DNA of 64,000 nt from positions 1 to 64,000 of the forward strand of contig CALKEU010000001.1 in assembly GCA_938084565.1 (NCBI GenBank), in the 5' to 3' direction. This document shows, piece after piece, positions 27,247 to 35,617 of this stretch. This DNA is from Candidatus Kapaibacterium sp. (GTDB taxonomy: Bacteria; Bacteroidota; Ignavibacteria; Kapaibacteriales; HRBIN21). The translations under genes and the position numbers were made by a program. The notes under the pieces were generated by a model. That model was not told where the DNA came from. It saw nothing but the letters and a program-made list of their open reading frames with translations, and did no database searches. The stretch's first letter is position 1. The number at the start of each line of letters is the position of its first letter.

Positions 27247-28356
27247 CTAAGGTCCAATCCCGCCCAGCAGCCGCATGAGGACGTCCCCGACCACATAGCC
27301 AACCACAGCAACCCCAAGCCCGACCAGAAACATGTCGATACCGCTCCGGAAGAAGCTCCGCCCGGTGAAGATGCTCCGCGCTGCTCCAACGACGAAGTGC
27401 ATGAGCATACTCACCCCGAAGGAGATGCCTACGATCAGACCGCTATGCCCGAAGAAAAAGGGCACCACAGGCACCAGGGCCCCCAGCGCTGTTGCCACCC
27501 CTGTCAGAACCCCCTCCCGCAGCGGGGAAGTTCGCAACTCTCCAATGCCAAGCTCTTCGCGCACCTTCTCCTGCAATGCCACGGCCGGGTTAGCCATCAC
27601 CTGCTCGGCCGCCTGGCGAGCCGCCTCCGGAGGCATACCCTTGGCCTGATACAGCAGCGCAAGCTCCTCTTGCTCAATCTCCGGCATGAGCTGGAGTTCC
27701 TCGCGCTCCATCTGGATTTCGTGCTCATAGACCTCGCGTTCGCTCTTGGCAGCCAGGTAGCCGCTAGCACCCATAGAGAGCGCATCGGCGACCAGGCCAG
27801 CAATGCCTGACAGCAGAACGATCTGCGGTGCAACCTCTGCTCCAATGACCCCCATGACGAGGCCAAAGTTGGCCGTCAGCCCATCGTTGAAACCGTAAAT
27901 GACGTTGCGCAGGAACCCCCCGCTTTCGGTCCGATGCCAGGGCTCCCCACTGTGGCCAAGTAGCTGACTCAGCTGCGTGATATGTTCTGCCTCATCACGA
28001 GCCACACGGGCAGCCAGACGCGCCATCGAAGCCGGCAGCTGCCCTCGCTGCCGCAGATAGCGCTGAACCTCGCGTGACTCTTCGCTGATACGCGCCTGCA
28101 CGACGAAGCGCCGATTCCCTCGGCGGAGCATCCACAGCAGAAAGCGCGTGCGCCAGCTCAGCGGACGCGGCCGCGGCACTATCCCTTGCTCACGCAGCAG
28201 CTCTTCAAACCAGGCCTGATGCTTCCGCTCTACCTGCGCCAACGCTCGATAGAGCGCCTTCCGCTCCGGATCCGGTTCAACCTCGGCGAGAGCATCGTAG
28301 ATCAAGGCTGACTCGGCTTCATCATGCCAGTGCTCTATCACACGACGCACCTCCAT
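27247..28356 (-). CDS. Membrane-bound ferritin-like/VIT1 fusion protein (MbfA-like)
   Basis: This is a 369-residue fusion. Residues about 1-145 form a rubrerythrin/ferritin-like bundle with ExxH-type metal ligands (VERKHQAWFEELL, RDEAEHITQLSQLL) and acidic partners (HDEAESALIYDAL, SEESREVQRYL). Residues about 155-369 form a CCC1/VIT1 transporter region (NVIYGFNDGLTANFGLVMGVIGA, LVADALSMGASGYLAAKSEREVYEHEI, then hydrophobic helices). This is the architecture of MbfA, an iron/manganese exporter protecting against iron overload and peroxide. It fits the iron and oxidative-stress theme of the suf/sod genes but is not linked to them. The neighbouring OsmC gene, 3 bp upstream, adds peroxide detoxification. 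Confidence 0.88.
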   Translation of the reverse strand: MEVRRVIEHWHDEAESALIYDALAEVEPDPERKALYRALAQVERKHQAWFEELLREQGIVPRPRPLSWRTRFLLWMLRRGNRRFVVQARISEESREVQRYLRQRGQLPASMARLAARVARDEAEHITQLSQLLGHSGEPWHRTESGGFLRNVIYGFNDGLTANFGLVMGVIGAEVAPQIVLLSGIAGLVADALSMGASGYLAAKSEREVYEHEIQMEREELQLMPEIEQEELALLYQAKGMPPEAARQAAEQVMANPAVALQEKVREELGIGELRTSPLREGVLTGVATALGALVPVVPFFFGHSGLIVGISFGVSMLMHFVVGAARSIFTGRSFFRSGIDMFLVGLGVAVVGYVVGDVLMRLLGGIGP

Positions 28357-28359
28357 AGG

Positions 28360-28812
28360 CTACCCCTCGGGTACTCCAACCGCCTGCGACTCCGGACGCA
28401 ACAGCTGTGCTTCCCACGTGAGCGTACATCCCGACCGGCGCACCATAATCGAGGCACTGCAGTAGGTCGACTGCGAAAGCTCAATGGCCCGCTGGAGGTC
28501 CTGCTCCGTCGCATCTGGGCTGACGAGCTCGTAACGCAAATGGATGCGGGTAAATACCCGTGGATGCTCAGCAGCTCGCTCGGCCTCTGCACTCATCCGA
28601 AAGGCCGTCACCGTCCGCCGCTTCTTGCGGAGGATGCTCAGCACATCCATCGCCGTGCATGCCATCATGGCCTGGAGGAAGACCTCCAACGGGCGCGGGG
28701 CGCTATCGCTCCCCCCGACAGCTGGATCGGCATCGAAGAAGCTCATTTGCCCCCGCTCGTTGCGCCCGACAAGGCGCATGCCACTGTCGACTAACTCCAG
28801 CTCTGCCTTCAT
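28360..28812 (-). CDS. OsmC/Ohr family protein
   Basis: The 150-residue protein has the OsmC fold pattern. The two redox cysteines are C52 (MMACTAMDVLSIL) and C118 (QSTYCSASIM), with the expected RPLEVFLQAM and AEERAAEHP/VFTRIHLRYEL segments. OsmC/Ohr proteins reduce organic hydroperoxides with a Cys pair; spacing and the CTAMDV motif place this in the OsmC (YhfA-like) branch more than Ohr. It lies 3 bp before the MbfA-like gene and 4 bp after the methyltransferase gene on the same strand, suggesting a stress operon. Confidence 0.85.
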   Translation of the reverse strand: MKAELELVDSGMRLVGRNERGQMSFFDADPAVGGSDSAPRPLEVFLQAMMACTAMDVLSILRKKRRTVTAFRMSAEAERAAEHPRVFTRIHLRYELVSPDATEQDLQRAIELSQSTYCSASIMVRRSGCTLTWEAQLLRPESQAVGVPEG

Positions 28813-28816
28813 CTGC

Positions 28817-29449
28817 TCAACTCACCTTCTGGAACACAAAGAGCTCCTCGCGACCGCGCCGGGCCGGATGCGAACTCTGCGGCACCAACCGCTGCCGCAG
28901 GACAAATCCGTGCCGTTGCCCGAACGCCAACACTTCCTCACGGCTCACCGGGAAGGGTGGACCCTCCCCCAGCGGCTCAGAACTCAGAGGGAAGAAGAGT
29001 CCAACGAGCCAGCCCTGCGCTCGAAGTACCTGCCGCAGGATAGCAAAATACTCATCACGGCGGCGTGGGTCGAGTGCGCAGTAGCAGGTGTACTCCCACA
29101 CCGCATCGACCGGCTCACTGAGGTGTTGGGGCAGCTCGAAGAGATCCACACACAGGAGCTGGGCCGCAAGCCCCTTCCGGCTGAGCTGTTCGCCGAGCCA
29201 GCCGAGAGGCTCCGGAGCAAAGTCTACGGCCACAACGTCATAGCCTCGCCGTGCTAAGAGCACAACATCGTGCCCATAGCCGCAGCCCGGCACCAGTATG
29301 CGCCCCTTCCTGCCCGCGTCCTGCGCCGGCACTGGGAAGCTCCCCCGCTGGAGAAGCTCCCGCAACACAGGGGTCTCTCCCCCCAGATCCCACCCCGTCT
29401 CCCCGCGGCGGTAGCGCTCCGACCAATATGCTGCAGCGTTCACATCCAT
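28817..29449 (-). CDS. TPMT-like SAM-dependent methyltransferase
   Basis: The preferred start is ATG 29449 (MDVNAAAYWSERYRRGETGWDLG), giving 210 residues; the longer ORF-track start is upstream of the promoter element. The AYWSERYRRGETGWDLG opening and motif I ILVPGCGYGHDVVLLARRGYDVVAVDFAPE (about 55-85) are typical of the thiopurine methyltransferase-like family. DAVWEYTCYCALDPRRRDEYF matches the post-motif helix. Bacterial members methylate thiol, selenium or tellurium compounds, or isothiocyanate-like toxins; the substrate here is unknown. It heads the OsmC/MbfA run. Confidence 0.82.
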   Translation of the reverse strand: MDVNAAAYWSERYRRGETGWDLGGETPVLRELLQRGSFPVPAQDAGRKGRILVPGCGYGHDVVLLARRGYDVVAVDFAPEPLGWLGEQLSRKGLAAQLLCVDLFELPQHLSEPVDAVWEYTCYCALDPRRRDEYFAILRQVLRAQGWLVGLFFPLSSEPLGEGPPFPVSREEVLAFGQRHGFVLRQRLVPQSSHPARRGREELFVFQKVS

Positions 29450-29472
29450 CTCCCGTATAGGCCGCGCAGCTG

Positions 29473-29480
29473 CAAACTTA
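29473..29480 (-). promoter_or_regulatory. Bacteroidota-type -7 promoter element for the methyltransferase gene
   Basis: TAAGTTTG on the minus strand matches TAnnTTTG exactly and ends 23 nt before ATG 29449. It sits in the 176-bp gap shared with recA, whose own promoter I could not identify (TCTCTTTG at 29531-29538 is a weak candidate). Confidence 0.48.
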
Positions 29481-29625
29481 CGGTCCTGACACCCCACTGC
29501 TACCCCCGCATGAAACTCCTGATGCAAACGTCTCTTTGACCGCGGCACCCCATCGAGCAGCTGCCTGAAAGAGGCGTGCACGGGGGAGGCCCACGGGAAG
29601 TCGAACGAGCAGCGAGGCATCTCCA

Positions 29626-30681
29626 ATGGCCGAGCCACGTTCTCCGGAGGCACGACAGAAGGCCCTCCAGTTGGCCATCGAGCAGATTGAAAAGCAGTTC
29701 GGCAAAGGCGCTATCATGCGCCTGAGCGACACCCAAGTGGTCCCGGTAGAAGCCATTTCAACGGGCAGCTTGAGCCTGGACGCAGCCATTGGCGTCGGCG
29801 GAGTTCCCCGAGGACGCATCGTGGAGATCTTTGGCCCAGAATCCTCAGGGAAGACAACCGTCTGTCTGCATATCATTGCCGAAGCCCAAAAGCACGGAGG
29901 TGTAGCCGCCTTCGTAGACGCCGAACATGCTCTCGACATACAGTATGCGCAACGGCTCGGCGTGGATCTGAATACCCTGCTGCTATCGCAGCCAGAGTTC
30001 GGCGAACAAGCCCTGGAAATCGTTGAAACACTCGTTCGCAGCGGTGCCGTCGATGTTATTGTCATCGACTCCGTAGCGGCTCTGACACCCCGGGTTGAAA
30101 TCGAGGGCGAAATGGGGGATGCCCAGGTCGGCCTCCAAGCCCGGCTGATGTCCCAAGCTATGCGTAAGCTCAGTGCCGCTATCGGACGCTCGAATACCGT
30201 GGTCATCTTCACTAACCAGCTCCGGAGCAAAATCGGAGTGCTCTACGGGAACCCGGAAACCACAACAGGGGGCAACGCCCTCAAGTACTACGCCTCCGTC
30301 CGCATCGACCTCCGCCGTAAGGATGTCATCAAAGAGGGAGCCGAAATTGTCGGTAGCCGCATCCGCTTCAAAATCGTCAAAAACAAAGTTGCCCCGCCCT
30401 TCAAAGAGGGCGAATTCGACATCCTCTACAGCGAAGGCATCTCCCGGCTCAACGAGCTCATCGACCTAGGGCTCGAACACGGCCTCATTGTCCGCAGCGG
30501 TTCGTGGCTGACCTATGGGGATGAACGCGTCCAAGGGCGGGAAGCTTTTCGCAAGCTGCTTCAGGAAGATAGCGCGCTACGGCGCCGCCTAGAGCAGGCC
30601 ATTCGCGCAGCTCTCAAACTGCCCTCCCTCGAGGACGGTCAGCAGAATGCCCCTGCTCCCGCTAAGAAGGCCTCCTCGTGA
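29626..30681 (+). CDS. recA: Recombinase A
   Basis: This 351-residue RecA is full length. Walker A is GPESSGKTT (70-78), Walker [13 protein letters not shown], and the L1/L2 regions are present ([59 protein letters not shown]). The acidic C-terminal tail is short and Ala/Pro/Lys-rich. It performs strand exchange in recombinational repair and activates LexA-type repressors. No lexA or recX is adjacent and I see no obvious SOS box upstream. It is convergent with the DUF4149-like gene, 9 bp apart. Confidence 0.98.
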   Translation: MAEPRSPEARQKALQLAIEQIEKQFGKGAIMRLSDTQVVPVEAISTGSLSLDAAIGVGGVPRGRIVEIFGPESSGKTTVCLHIIAEAQKHGGVAAFVDAEHALDIQYAQRLGVDLNTLLLSQPEFGEQALEIVETLVRSGAVDVIVIDSVAALTPRVEIEGEMGDAQVGLQARLMSQAMRKLSAAIGRSNTVVIFTNQLRSKIGVLYGNPETTTGGNALKYYASVRIDLRRKDVIKEGAEIVGSRIRFKIVKNKVAPPFKEGEFDILYSEGISRLNELIDLGLEHGLIVRSGSWLTYGDERVQGREAFRKLLQEDSALRRRLEQAIRAALKLPSLEDGQQNAPAPAKKASS

Positions 30682-30690
30682 AACTCCCCC

Positions 30691-31221
30691 TTAAGGTGCG
30701 GACTCCCCTGCAGGAGATCCCTCCTCGGGGCGCAGCAGACGCACCAGAAGTCCCGTCTGCCAGACAAACAGCGTCACACCCACCAGTCCTATGACCCCAA
30801 CCAGCGCCGAATAGAGCCGATGGTAGCCCTCAAAGCGCGCAATCGCTGCAGCAGTCTCCGGCGCAGGGTTGTCAAAGCTAACCGAACGAGCAATGCTATT
30901 CATGATGGGCTCCAGGAGCCCAACGGCAACCCCGAAGAGCGTGACCATCACCACGAAGAGGAGTACCGGGACGCGCCAGCGCCAGCCACGGATGCGGAGA
31001 TTGAGCATCCATAAGCTCATGCCCAGCAGCACCGCCCCGAGCAGCTCCAGCACGTGAAGTCGTGCCAGAATAAGCCGGTTCACCATCCCTGCGCTATCCC
31101 GAGATAACACCTCAAAGGGCACCGCCGAAACAGCAAAGCCGAAGCTCAGAAGAGCACCGAGCCAGAGGACAATTCCACCGTAGAAGACCATCACCGCAGC
31201 AAACAGGTGCCACCGTCCCAT
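30691..31221 (-). CDS. DUF4149-like four-helix membrane protein
   Basis: This is a 176-residue protein from ATG 31221 (MGRWHLFAAVMVFYGGIVLWLGALLSFGFAVSAVPFEVL), preceded by GGGAGGG at good spacing, one of the few Shine-Dalgarno-like sites in the window. Four hydrophobic helices are visible (about 5-25, 55-75, 80-103, 145-165), with the N-terminal GGIVLWLGALLSFG...PFEVLSRDSAGMVNRLIL segment of DUF4149 (TMEM205-like) proteins. Function is unknown. The ORF-track extension upstream belongs to the VWA gene in another frame. Confidence 0.65.
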   Translation of the reverse strand: MGRWHLFAAVMVFYGGIVLWLGALLSFGFAVSAVPFEVLSRDSAGMVNRLILARLHVLELLGAVLLGMSLWMLNLRIRGWRWRVPVLLFVVMVTLFGVAVGLLEPIMNSIARSVSFDNPAPETAAAIARFEGYHRLYSALVGVIGLVGVTLFVWQTGLLVRLLRPEEGSPAGESAP

Positions 31222-31235
31222 TGCAATCCCTCCCC

Positions 31236-32768
31236 TCATACAACTCGCATGCGCCATCGCCACCACAGGCGACGCAGCCACAGACGGAGACGCCGTAACC
31301 ACGAGCGGATGGACATCCAACGCAGGAGCTGCCGGAGCGAAAACAGCGGAACTCGGGCAATCCCCATCACAAGGCGCCACTCCGCACGGCTGATCCCCTG
31401 TGCATGGCCCAGGTCGTAGATTGCTTCCCGCACGGTCTGGCTCAAGCGCTGCCGAAGCTGCTCGGCAAGCCTGCCGAGCTCAGCTGCCTCAGGACAGCAC
31501 TGCGCAAGAAAGCTTATGTATTCGGCCACAACAGCTGCCCTGCGAAGCTCATCGGCTGTCGGAGATGCAGTGAGGTGTTGCAGGAGCTGCTCAAGCTCCC
31601 ATTGGAGCTGCTGCCGACGCTCGGCCGAAAGCTGAATGAGATGCTCCACGGGTAGATCTTCCACGGCCACATACACCGTACAGAGCTCCTGCAATGCCGT
31701 CGCATAGTGTTGCTGCGCCCGCTGCTCCAGTTGCCGTAAGAGAGCTCCACACTGCTGCTCGACAGCACGGAGACGAGCCTCCAGCAGACGCCGCTGCCGC
31801 TCGCCTGAGACATACGTCAGCTGATGTTCCAAATGGTGCTTTTCGTCCCGCAAGGATCGAAATTGCCGGCTGAGCTCGCTGTCGTCCCGGTACGCAAAGT
31901 CTTCAACTGCTTTAACCTGCAGCTGCAGTGCAGCACTTCCCAAACGGACGGCATGGAGCCGAATGTCCTCCCCCAGGAGCTCCCGCAGACGGGCAACGTG
32001 GATGTACGCAATCCCATCGGTAATGAGCAAAATCTCGCTCTGCACCAGCGACGGCCTCTGGCGAATGTCCTCGATGGCCGTCACAATGGCCTGCTCTAGG
32101 AGGGTCCCCTGCCCGACTGCTTGGAAGCGCAGAACCGTCTGCAGCAAGCGCTCGAAAGAAGGACGATCGAAAGCATGGTAGAGCTGCCCGACGACACGAT
32201 CGAAGCTCCGTAAGAATACCTCGCCCAGCTCCGCTTGATTGCGCCGGAGAAAGAGGTACACGATCGCTTTTGCCAACTGAATCCGATGGGACTGCTGCAT
32301 GGAAGCAGAGGTGTCAAAGAGCACGTACACCTTCTGCTTGCGGATGTCCGGCGCATAGATGTCCCCCTGCGTCTGGTATCCGTAGACCTGCGGCGGTTGA
32401 GCAACTGGCATCCACAGTAAGCGTTCAGCCAGGCGGTGGTAGAAGATTTCATCCGGTAGCAGGAACTGGTGCGGGTAGATGCGCGCCACATCTCGGTAGT
32501 GCCGAATGAGCTCAGCCTCATACTGCTCAGCCACCCACTGCCGCGGGAGACCCAGAGTTGAGCTCTCAGGCTCTCGAGGCTGAGGTGAGCGGAAGGTACT
32601 CAAGAGCGGAGCCAGGCGTTCCGCCAGAGGGTGCTCCGGATCCTGGAGCACCCGAGCAATCTCGTAGATGGCTGAAAACTCCGCTGGCAAGTGGCGCTCG
32701 ACAGCCTCGAAGAGGCCATATTCGTCCATCGCCAGCAGAAACTGTCCTAGCTCACCTCCCGCTACCAT
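31236..32768 (-). CDS. VWA-domain protein with strongly cationic, tryptophan-rich C-terminus
   Basis: The preferred 510-residue product starts at ATG 32768 (MVAGGELGQFLLAMDEYG). Residues about 145-325 form a von Willebrand A domain with a full MIDAS: D152-T-S-A-S (YVLFDTSASM), the threonine near GQGTLLEQAI, and D in LLITDGIAYIHV. A long coiled-coil-rich region follows (about 340-470; LRDEKHHLEHQL, RLLEARLRAVEQQ). The last 30 residues are remarkable: repeated W/R/L such as RSWLRRLRLWLRRLWWRWR. VWA proteins usually partner MoxR-type AAA ATPases; none is nearby. A TAATTTG element at 32804-32798 overlaps the longer ORF-track start (GTG 32798) and supports the internal ATG. Function unknown. Confidence 0.72.
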   Translation of the reverse strand: MVAGGELGQFLLAMDEYGLFEAVERHLPAEFSAIYEIARVLQDPEHPLAERLAPLLSTFRSPQPREPESSTLGLPRQWVAEQYEAELIRHYRDVARIYPHQFLLPDEIFYHRLAERLLWMPVAQPPQVYGYQTQGDIYAPDIRKQKVYVLFDTSASMQQSHRIQLAKAIVYLFLRRNQAELGEVFLRSFDRVVGQLYHAFDRPSFERLLQTVLRFQAVGQGTLLEQAIVTAIEDIRQRPSLVQSEILLITDGIAYIHVARLRELLGEDIRLHAVRLGSAALQLQVKAVEDFAYRDDSELSRQFRSLRDEKHHLEHQLTYVSGERQRRLLEARLRAVEQQCGALLRQLEQRAQQHYATALQELCTVYVAVEDLPVEHLIQLSAERRQQLQWELEQLLQHLTASPTADELRRAAVVAEYISFLAQCCPEAAELGRLAEQLRQRLSQTVREAIYDLGHAQGISRAEWRLVMGIARVPLFSLRQLLRWMSIRSWLRRLRLWLRRLWWRWRMRVV

Positions 32769-32797
32769 GAGCTCTGCGGAGCAGAAGTCCGTGCACA

Positions 32798-32804
32798 CAA
32801 ATTA
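32798..32804 (-). promoter_or_regulatory. Possible -7 promoter element for the VWA gene
   Basis: TAATTTG on the minus strand is a one-base-shorter relative of TAnnTTTG, 29 nt before ATG 32768. With the plus-strand element at 32847-32854 it forms a divergent promoter pair. Confidence 0.3.
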
Positions 32805-32846
32805 GCGCTTTTCCCGCCGCTTGCCCCGCTTCCTGCAGGAGGGCAG

Positions 32847-32854
32847 TAATTTTG
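32847..32854 (+). promoter_or_regulatory. Bacteroidota-type -7 promoter element for the thiolase gene
   Basis: TAATTTTG is an exact TAnnTTTG match ending 29 nt before ATG 32884. A CTTG at 32820-32823, 23 nt upstream, is the only candidate -33 partner. Confidence 0.48.
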
Positions 32855-32883
32855 CCTCTGTCGTTCCTTGCAGAGGTGCTACG

Positions 32884-34068
32884 ATGCCACGCGCCGCCGT
32901 CATCGTATCAGCTGTGCGGACACCCATTGGAGCTTTCCTGGGCTCGCTCTCGGAGTTACCGGCCCCACGCTTGGGGGCTATTGCCATTGGCGAAGCCATT
33001 CGCCGGGCCGGCATTGAGCCCCACATGGTCGATGAAGTTATCATGGGCAACGTGCTAACCGCCGGCGTCGGGCAAGCACCAGCCCGGCAAGCAGCCATCT
33101 TTGCCGGACTTCCTGAGCATGTTCCCTGCATGACAATCAACAAAGTCTGCGGTAGCGGGCTCAAAGCCGTCATGCTCGCTGAGCAAATCATCCGGTGCGG
33201 AGATGCCGACATCGTCGTAGCGGGTGGACAAGAGTCAATGTCGAATGCTCCGTATTTGCTGCCGAAAGCCCGCACAGGATTCCGCATGGGCAACACACAG
33301 CTTATCGACTCCATGATTCACGACGGCCTCTGGGACGTGTACAACCAGTTCCACATGGGAGAGGCAGCAGAACTGTGTGCCCGCAGCTGCAATATCAGTC
33401 GCGACGAACAGGATGAGTATGCGGCCCTCAGCTATCGCCGCGCACTCGATGCACAAGCCCAGGGGTACTTCGCCGAGGAAATCGTACCCGTTACCTATGA
33501 ACGCTCCAACGGGCAAACCGTTACTGTTGCTCACGACGAGGAGCCGGCGAAAGTCCGCTTCGAGAAAATCCCCCAACTCAAGCCCGTCTTCCGGCCCGAT
33601 GGGACGGTTACAGCGGCGAATGCAAGTTCGATCGACGACGGAGCTGCCGCTCTCGTCGTCATGTCTGAGGAACGGGCAGCTGCTCTCGGACTCCGCCCCC
33701 TAGCCCGTATTGTTGCCCATGGCTCCGTTGCGCAGCGCCCTGAATGGTTCACCACAGCCCCCATTGAAGGCATCCGCCACGTTCTGCGCAAAGCTGCCCT
33801 GTCGCTTCAGGACATCGATCTTTTCGAGATCAACGAAGCCTTCGCTGTCGTCGCGCTCGTGGCGCAAAAACAACTGGAAATCCCACTCGACAAACTCAAC
33901 ATCCACGGTGGTGCCGTCGCGCTCGGACATCCCATCGGGGCCTCCGGAGCACGCATCCTGACAACCCTACTCTACGCCCTCCGCCGCTATCGGAAACGCT
34001 ATGGTCTAGCCGCTATCTGCATCGGCGGCGGCGAAGCAAGCGCCCTCATCGTGGAGAGCCTCCAATAG
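32884..34068 (+). CDS. Thiolase (acetyl-CoA C-acetyltransferase type)
   Basis: This is a 394-residue thiolase from ATG 32884 (MPRAAVIVSAVRTPIGAFLG); the 21-residue ORF-track extension spans the promoter. The nucleophile is C89 in NKVCGSGLKAV. The second acid/base set is present in GGAVALGHPIGASGAR (His) and AAICIGGGEASALIVE (Cys). EINEAFAVVAL carries the NEAF motif. It condenses two acetyl-CoA or cleaves acetoacetyl-CoA/3-ketoacyl-CoA. No other beta-oxidation or PHB genes flank it. It lies 86 bp before sufB, with a dyad that could act as operator or terminator between them. Confidence 0.92.
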   Translation: MPRAAVIVSAVRTPIGAFLGSLSELPAPRLGAIAIGEAIRRAGIEPHMVDEVIMGNVLTAGVGQAPARQAAIFAGLPEHVPCMTINKVCGSGLKAVMLAEQIIRCGDADIVVAGGQESMSNAPYLLPKARTGFRMGNTQLIDSMIHDGLWDVYNQFHMGEAAELCARSCNISRDEQDEYAALSYRRALDAQAQGYFAEEIVPVTYERSNGQTVTVAHDEEPAKVRFEKIPQLKPVFRPDGTVTAANASSIDDGAAALVVMSEERAAALGLRPLARIVAHGSVAQRPEWFTTAPIEGIRHVLRKAALSLQDIDLFEINEAFAVVALVAQKQLEIPLDKLNIHGGAVALGHPIGASGARILTTLLYALRRYRKRYGLAAICIGGGEASALIVESLQ

Positions 34069-34078
34069 CCCGATCAGC

Positions 34079-34103
34079 AAATCCGACTGCAATAGTCCGA
34101 TTT
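34079..34103. promoter_or_regulatory. Predicted IscR/Rrf2-type operator before the suf operon
   Basis: The 25-bp dyad AAAT-CCGACTGCAATAGTCCG-ATTT has half-sites CCGACTG and TAGTCCG separated by 3 bp. Against the E. coli IscR type 1 consensus YYGACTR-www-YAGTCRR the two half-sites agree at 13 of 14 positions, and over the full 25-bp consensus about 19 of 25 agree. It lies 52 bp before the sufB ATG. The operon itself encodes an Rrf2 protein with an IscR-like Cys triad. An alternative is a weak rho-independent terminator for the thiolase gene: the same dyad can form a 9-of-10 bp stem with a 5-nt loop, followed by a short TTCTCC run. Confidence 0.5.
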
Positions 34104-34154
34104 TCTCCTCGTCAACACCTCAGATGCCAGGTGTGACAGGTGATGTGAACCCCC

Positions 34155-35600
34155 ATGCCTACGCAGCAGGATGAGCTTCTCGAGCGACTCACGGGCTCTG
34201 AGTACAAGTACGGCTTCGTCGCAGACATTGACGAAGAGCTAGCCCCCATTGGGCTCAATGAAGACATCATTCGCTTCATCTGGGAGCGCAAGGGGGAGCC
34301 AGAGTGGATGCTGGAGTGGCGTCTGCGCGCTTTTCGCCATTGGAGGACGATGGAAGAGCCGCGGTGGGCCAAGGTAGTCTATCCGCCCATCGATTATCAG
34401 GCCATTCGCTACTACGCTGCCCCGAAGAAACGGCATGTGCAGAGCCTCGAGGAAGTAGATCCCGAAATCCGCCGCATCTTCGACAAATTGGGGATTCCGC
34501 TGGAGGAGCAAAAGCTCCTGGCCGGGGTTGCCGTCGACGCCGTCTTGGACAGCGCCTCAGTGGCAACAACCTTCAAGGAAAAGCTTGCCCAGCTCGGCAT
34601 CATCTTCTGCTCCATGAGCGAGGCAATCCAGAAGTATCCAGAGCTTGTGCAGCGCTATCTGGGATCTGTTGTGCCGTACACGGACAACTTCTTTGCGGCG
34701 CTCAACTCTGCTGTCTTCAGCGATGGCTCTTTCGTCTACGTTCCGCCGGGGGTGCGTTGTCCGATGGAGCTGTCGACGTACTTCCGGATCAATGCTGCTC
34801 GGACGGGGCAGTTTGAGCGCACCCTCATTATCGCCGATGAAGGCTCTTACGTGAGCTACTTAGAGGGCTGCACTGCACCGATGCGGGATGAGAATCAACT
34901 CCACGCTGCCGTGGTGGAGTTAATTGCTCTCGATGGGGCAGAGATTCGCTACTCGACCGTGCAAAACTGGTACCCAGGCGATCGCGAAGGGCGCGGCGGC
35001 ATCTATAACTTCGTTACCAAGCGGGGCATCTGTCTGGGCAAGGAAGCCAAGATTTCATGGACACAGGTAGAGACCGGCTCGGCCATCACGTGGAAGTATC
35101 CGAGCGTCATCCTCAAGGGTGACGGCAGCATTGGAGAATTCTACTCCGTGGCTCTCACAAACCACCACCAGCAAGCCGACACAGGCACGAAGATGATCCA
35201 CATCGGTCGGCATACCCGCAGCCGCATCGTCTCGAAGGGCATCGCTGCCGGACGCAGCAACAACACCTACCGCGGGCTGGTCCGCATCCTACGCGGGGCC
35301 GACTATGCGCGCAACTACACCCAGTGTGACTCCCTCTTGATTGGCAACGCCTGCGGAGCACATACCTTCCCCTACATCGAAGTGCTCAACCCAACGGCGG
35401 TGACGGAACACGAAGCGACAACTTCCAAAATCGGTGATGACATGCTCTTCTACTGCCGGCAGCGGGGCATTGCAGAAGAGGATGCCATCGCTCTCATCGT
35501 CAACGGTTACTGTCGCGAGGTGCTGAATCACTTGCCCATGGAGTTCGCCGTTGAGGCACAGAAGCTGCTGGCAATCTCGCTTGAAGGCAGTGTAGGATAA
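34155..35600 (+). CDS. sufB: Fe-S cluster assembly scaffold SufB
   Basis: The 481-residue SufB is the main scaffold subunit of the SufBC2D complex on which Fe-S clusters are built. Hallmarks are [16 protein letters not shown], the conserved core [26 protein letters not shown] and [14 protein letters not shown], followed by [23 protein letters not shown] and [22 protein letters not shown]. Length is as usual. It heads a tight operon: sufC follows 17 bp later. The leader has no Shine-Dalgarno (aacccccATG). An IscR-like dyad lies 52 bp upstream. Confidence 0.97.
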   Translation: MPTQQDELLERLTGSEYKYGFVADIDEELAPIGLNEDIIRFIWERKGEPEWMLEWRLRAFRHWRTMEEPRWAKVVYPPIDYQAIRYYAAPKKRHVQSLEEVDPEIRRIFDKLGIPLEEQKLLAGVAVDAVLDSASVATTFKEKLAQLGIIFCSMSEAIQKYPELVQRYLGSVVPYTDNFFAALNSAVFSDGSFVYVPPGVRCPMELSTYFRINAARTGQFERTLIIADEGSYVSYLEGCTAPMRDENQLHAAVVELIALDGAEIRYSTVQNWYPGDREGRGGIYNFVTKRGICLGKEAKISWTQVETGSAITWKYPSVILKGDGSIGEFYSVALTNHHQQADTGTKMIHIGRHTRSRIVSKGIAAGRSNNTYRGLVRILRGADYARNYTQCDSLLIGNACGAHTFPYIEVLNPTAVTEHEATTSKIGDDMLFYCRQRGIAEEDAIALIVNGYCREVLNHLPMEFAVEAQKLLAISLEGSVG

Positions 35601-35617
35601 TCTCTGCACGACACACC

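Noticed and set aside
29531-29538. TCTCTTTG as recA promoter
   Set aside because: One mismatch and 87 nt from the ATG, unlike the 23-35 nt of the other elements.
34079-34103. Rho-independent terminator after the thiolase gene
   Set aside because: A 9-of-10 bp stem exists, but the following T run is short and interrupted; the operator reading explains the half-site sequence and spacing better. Not excluded.
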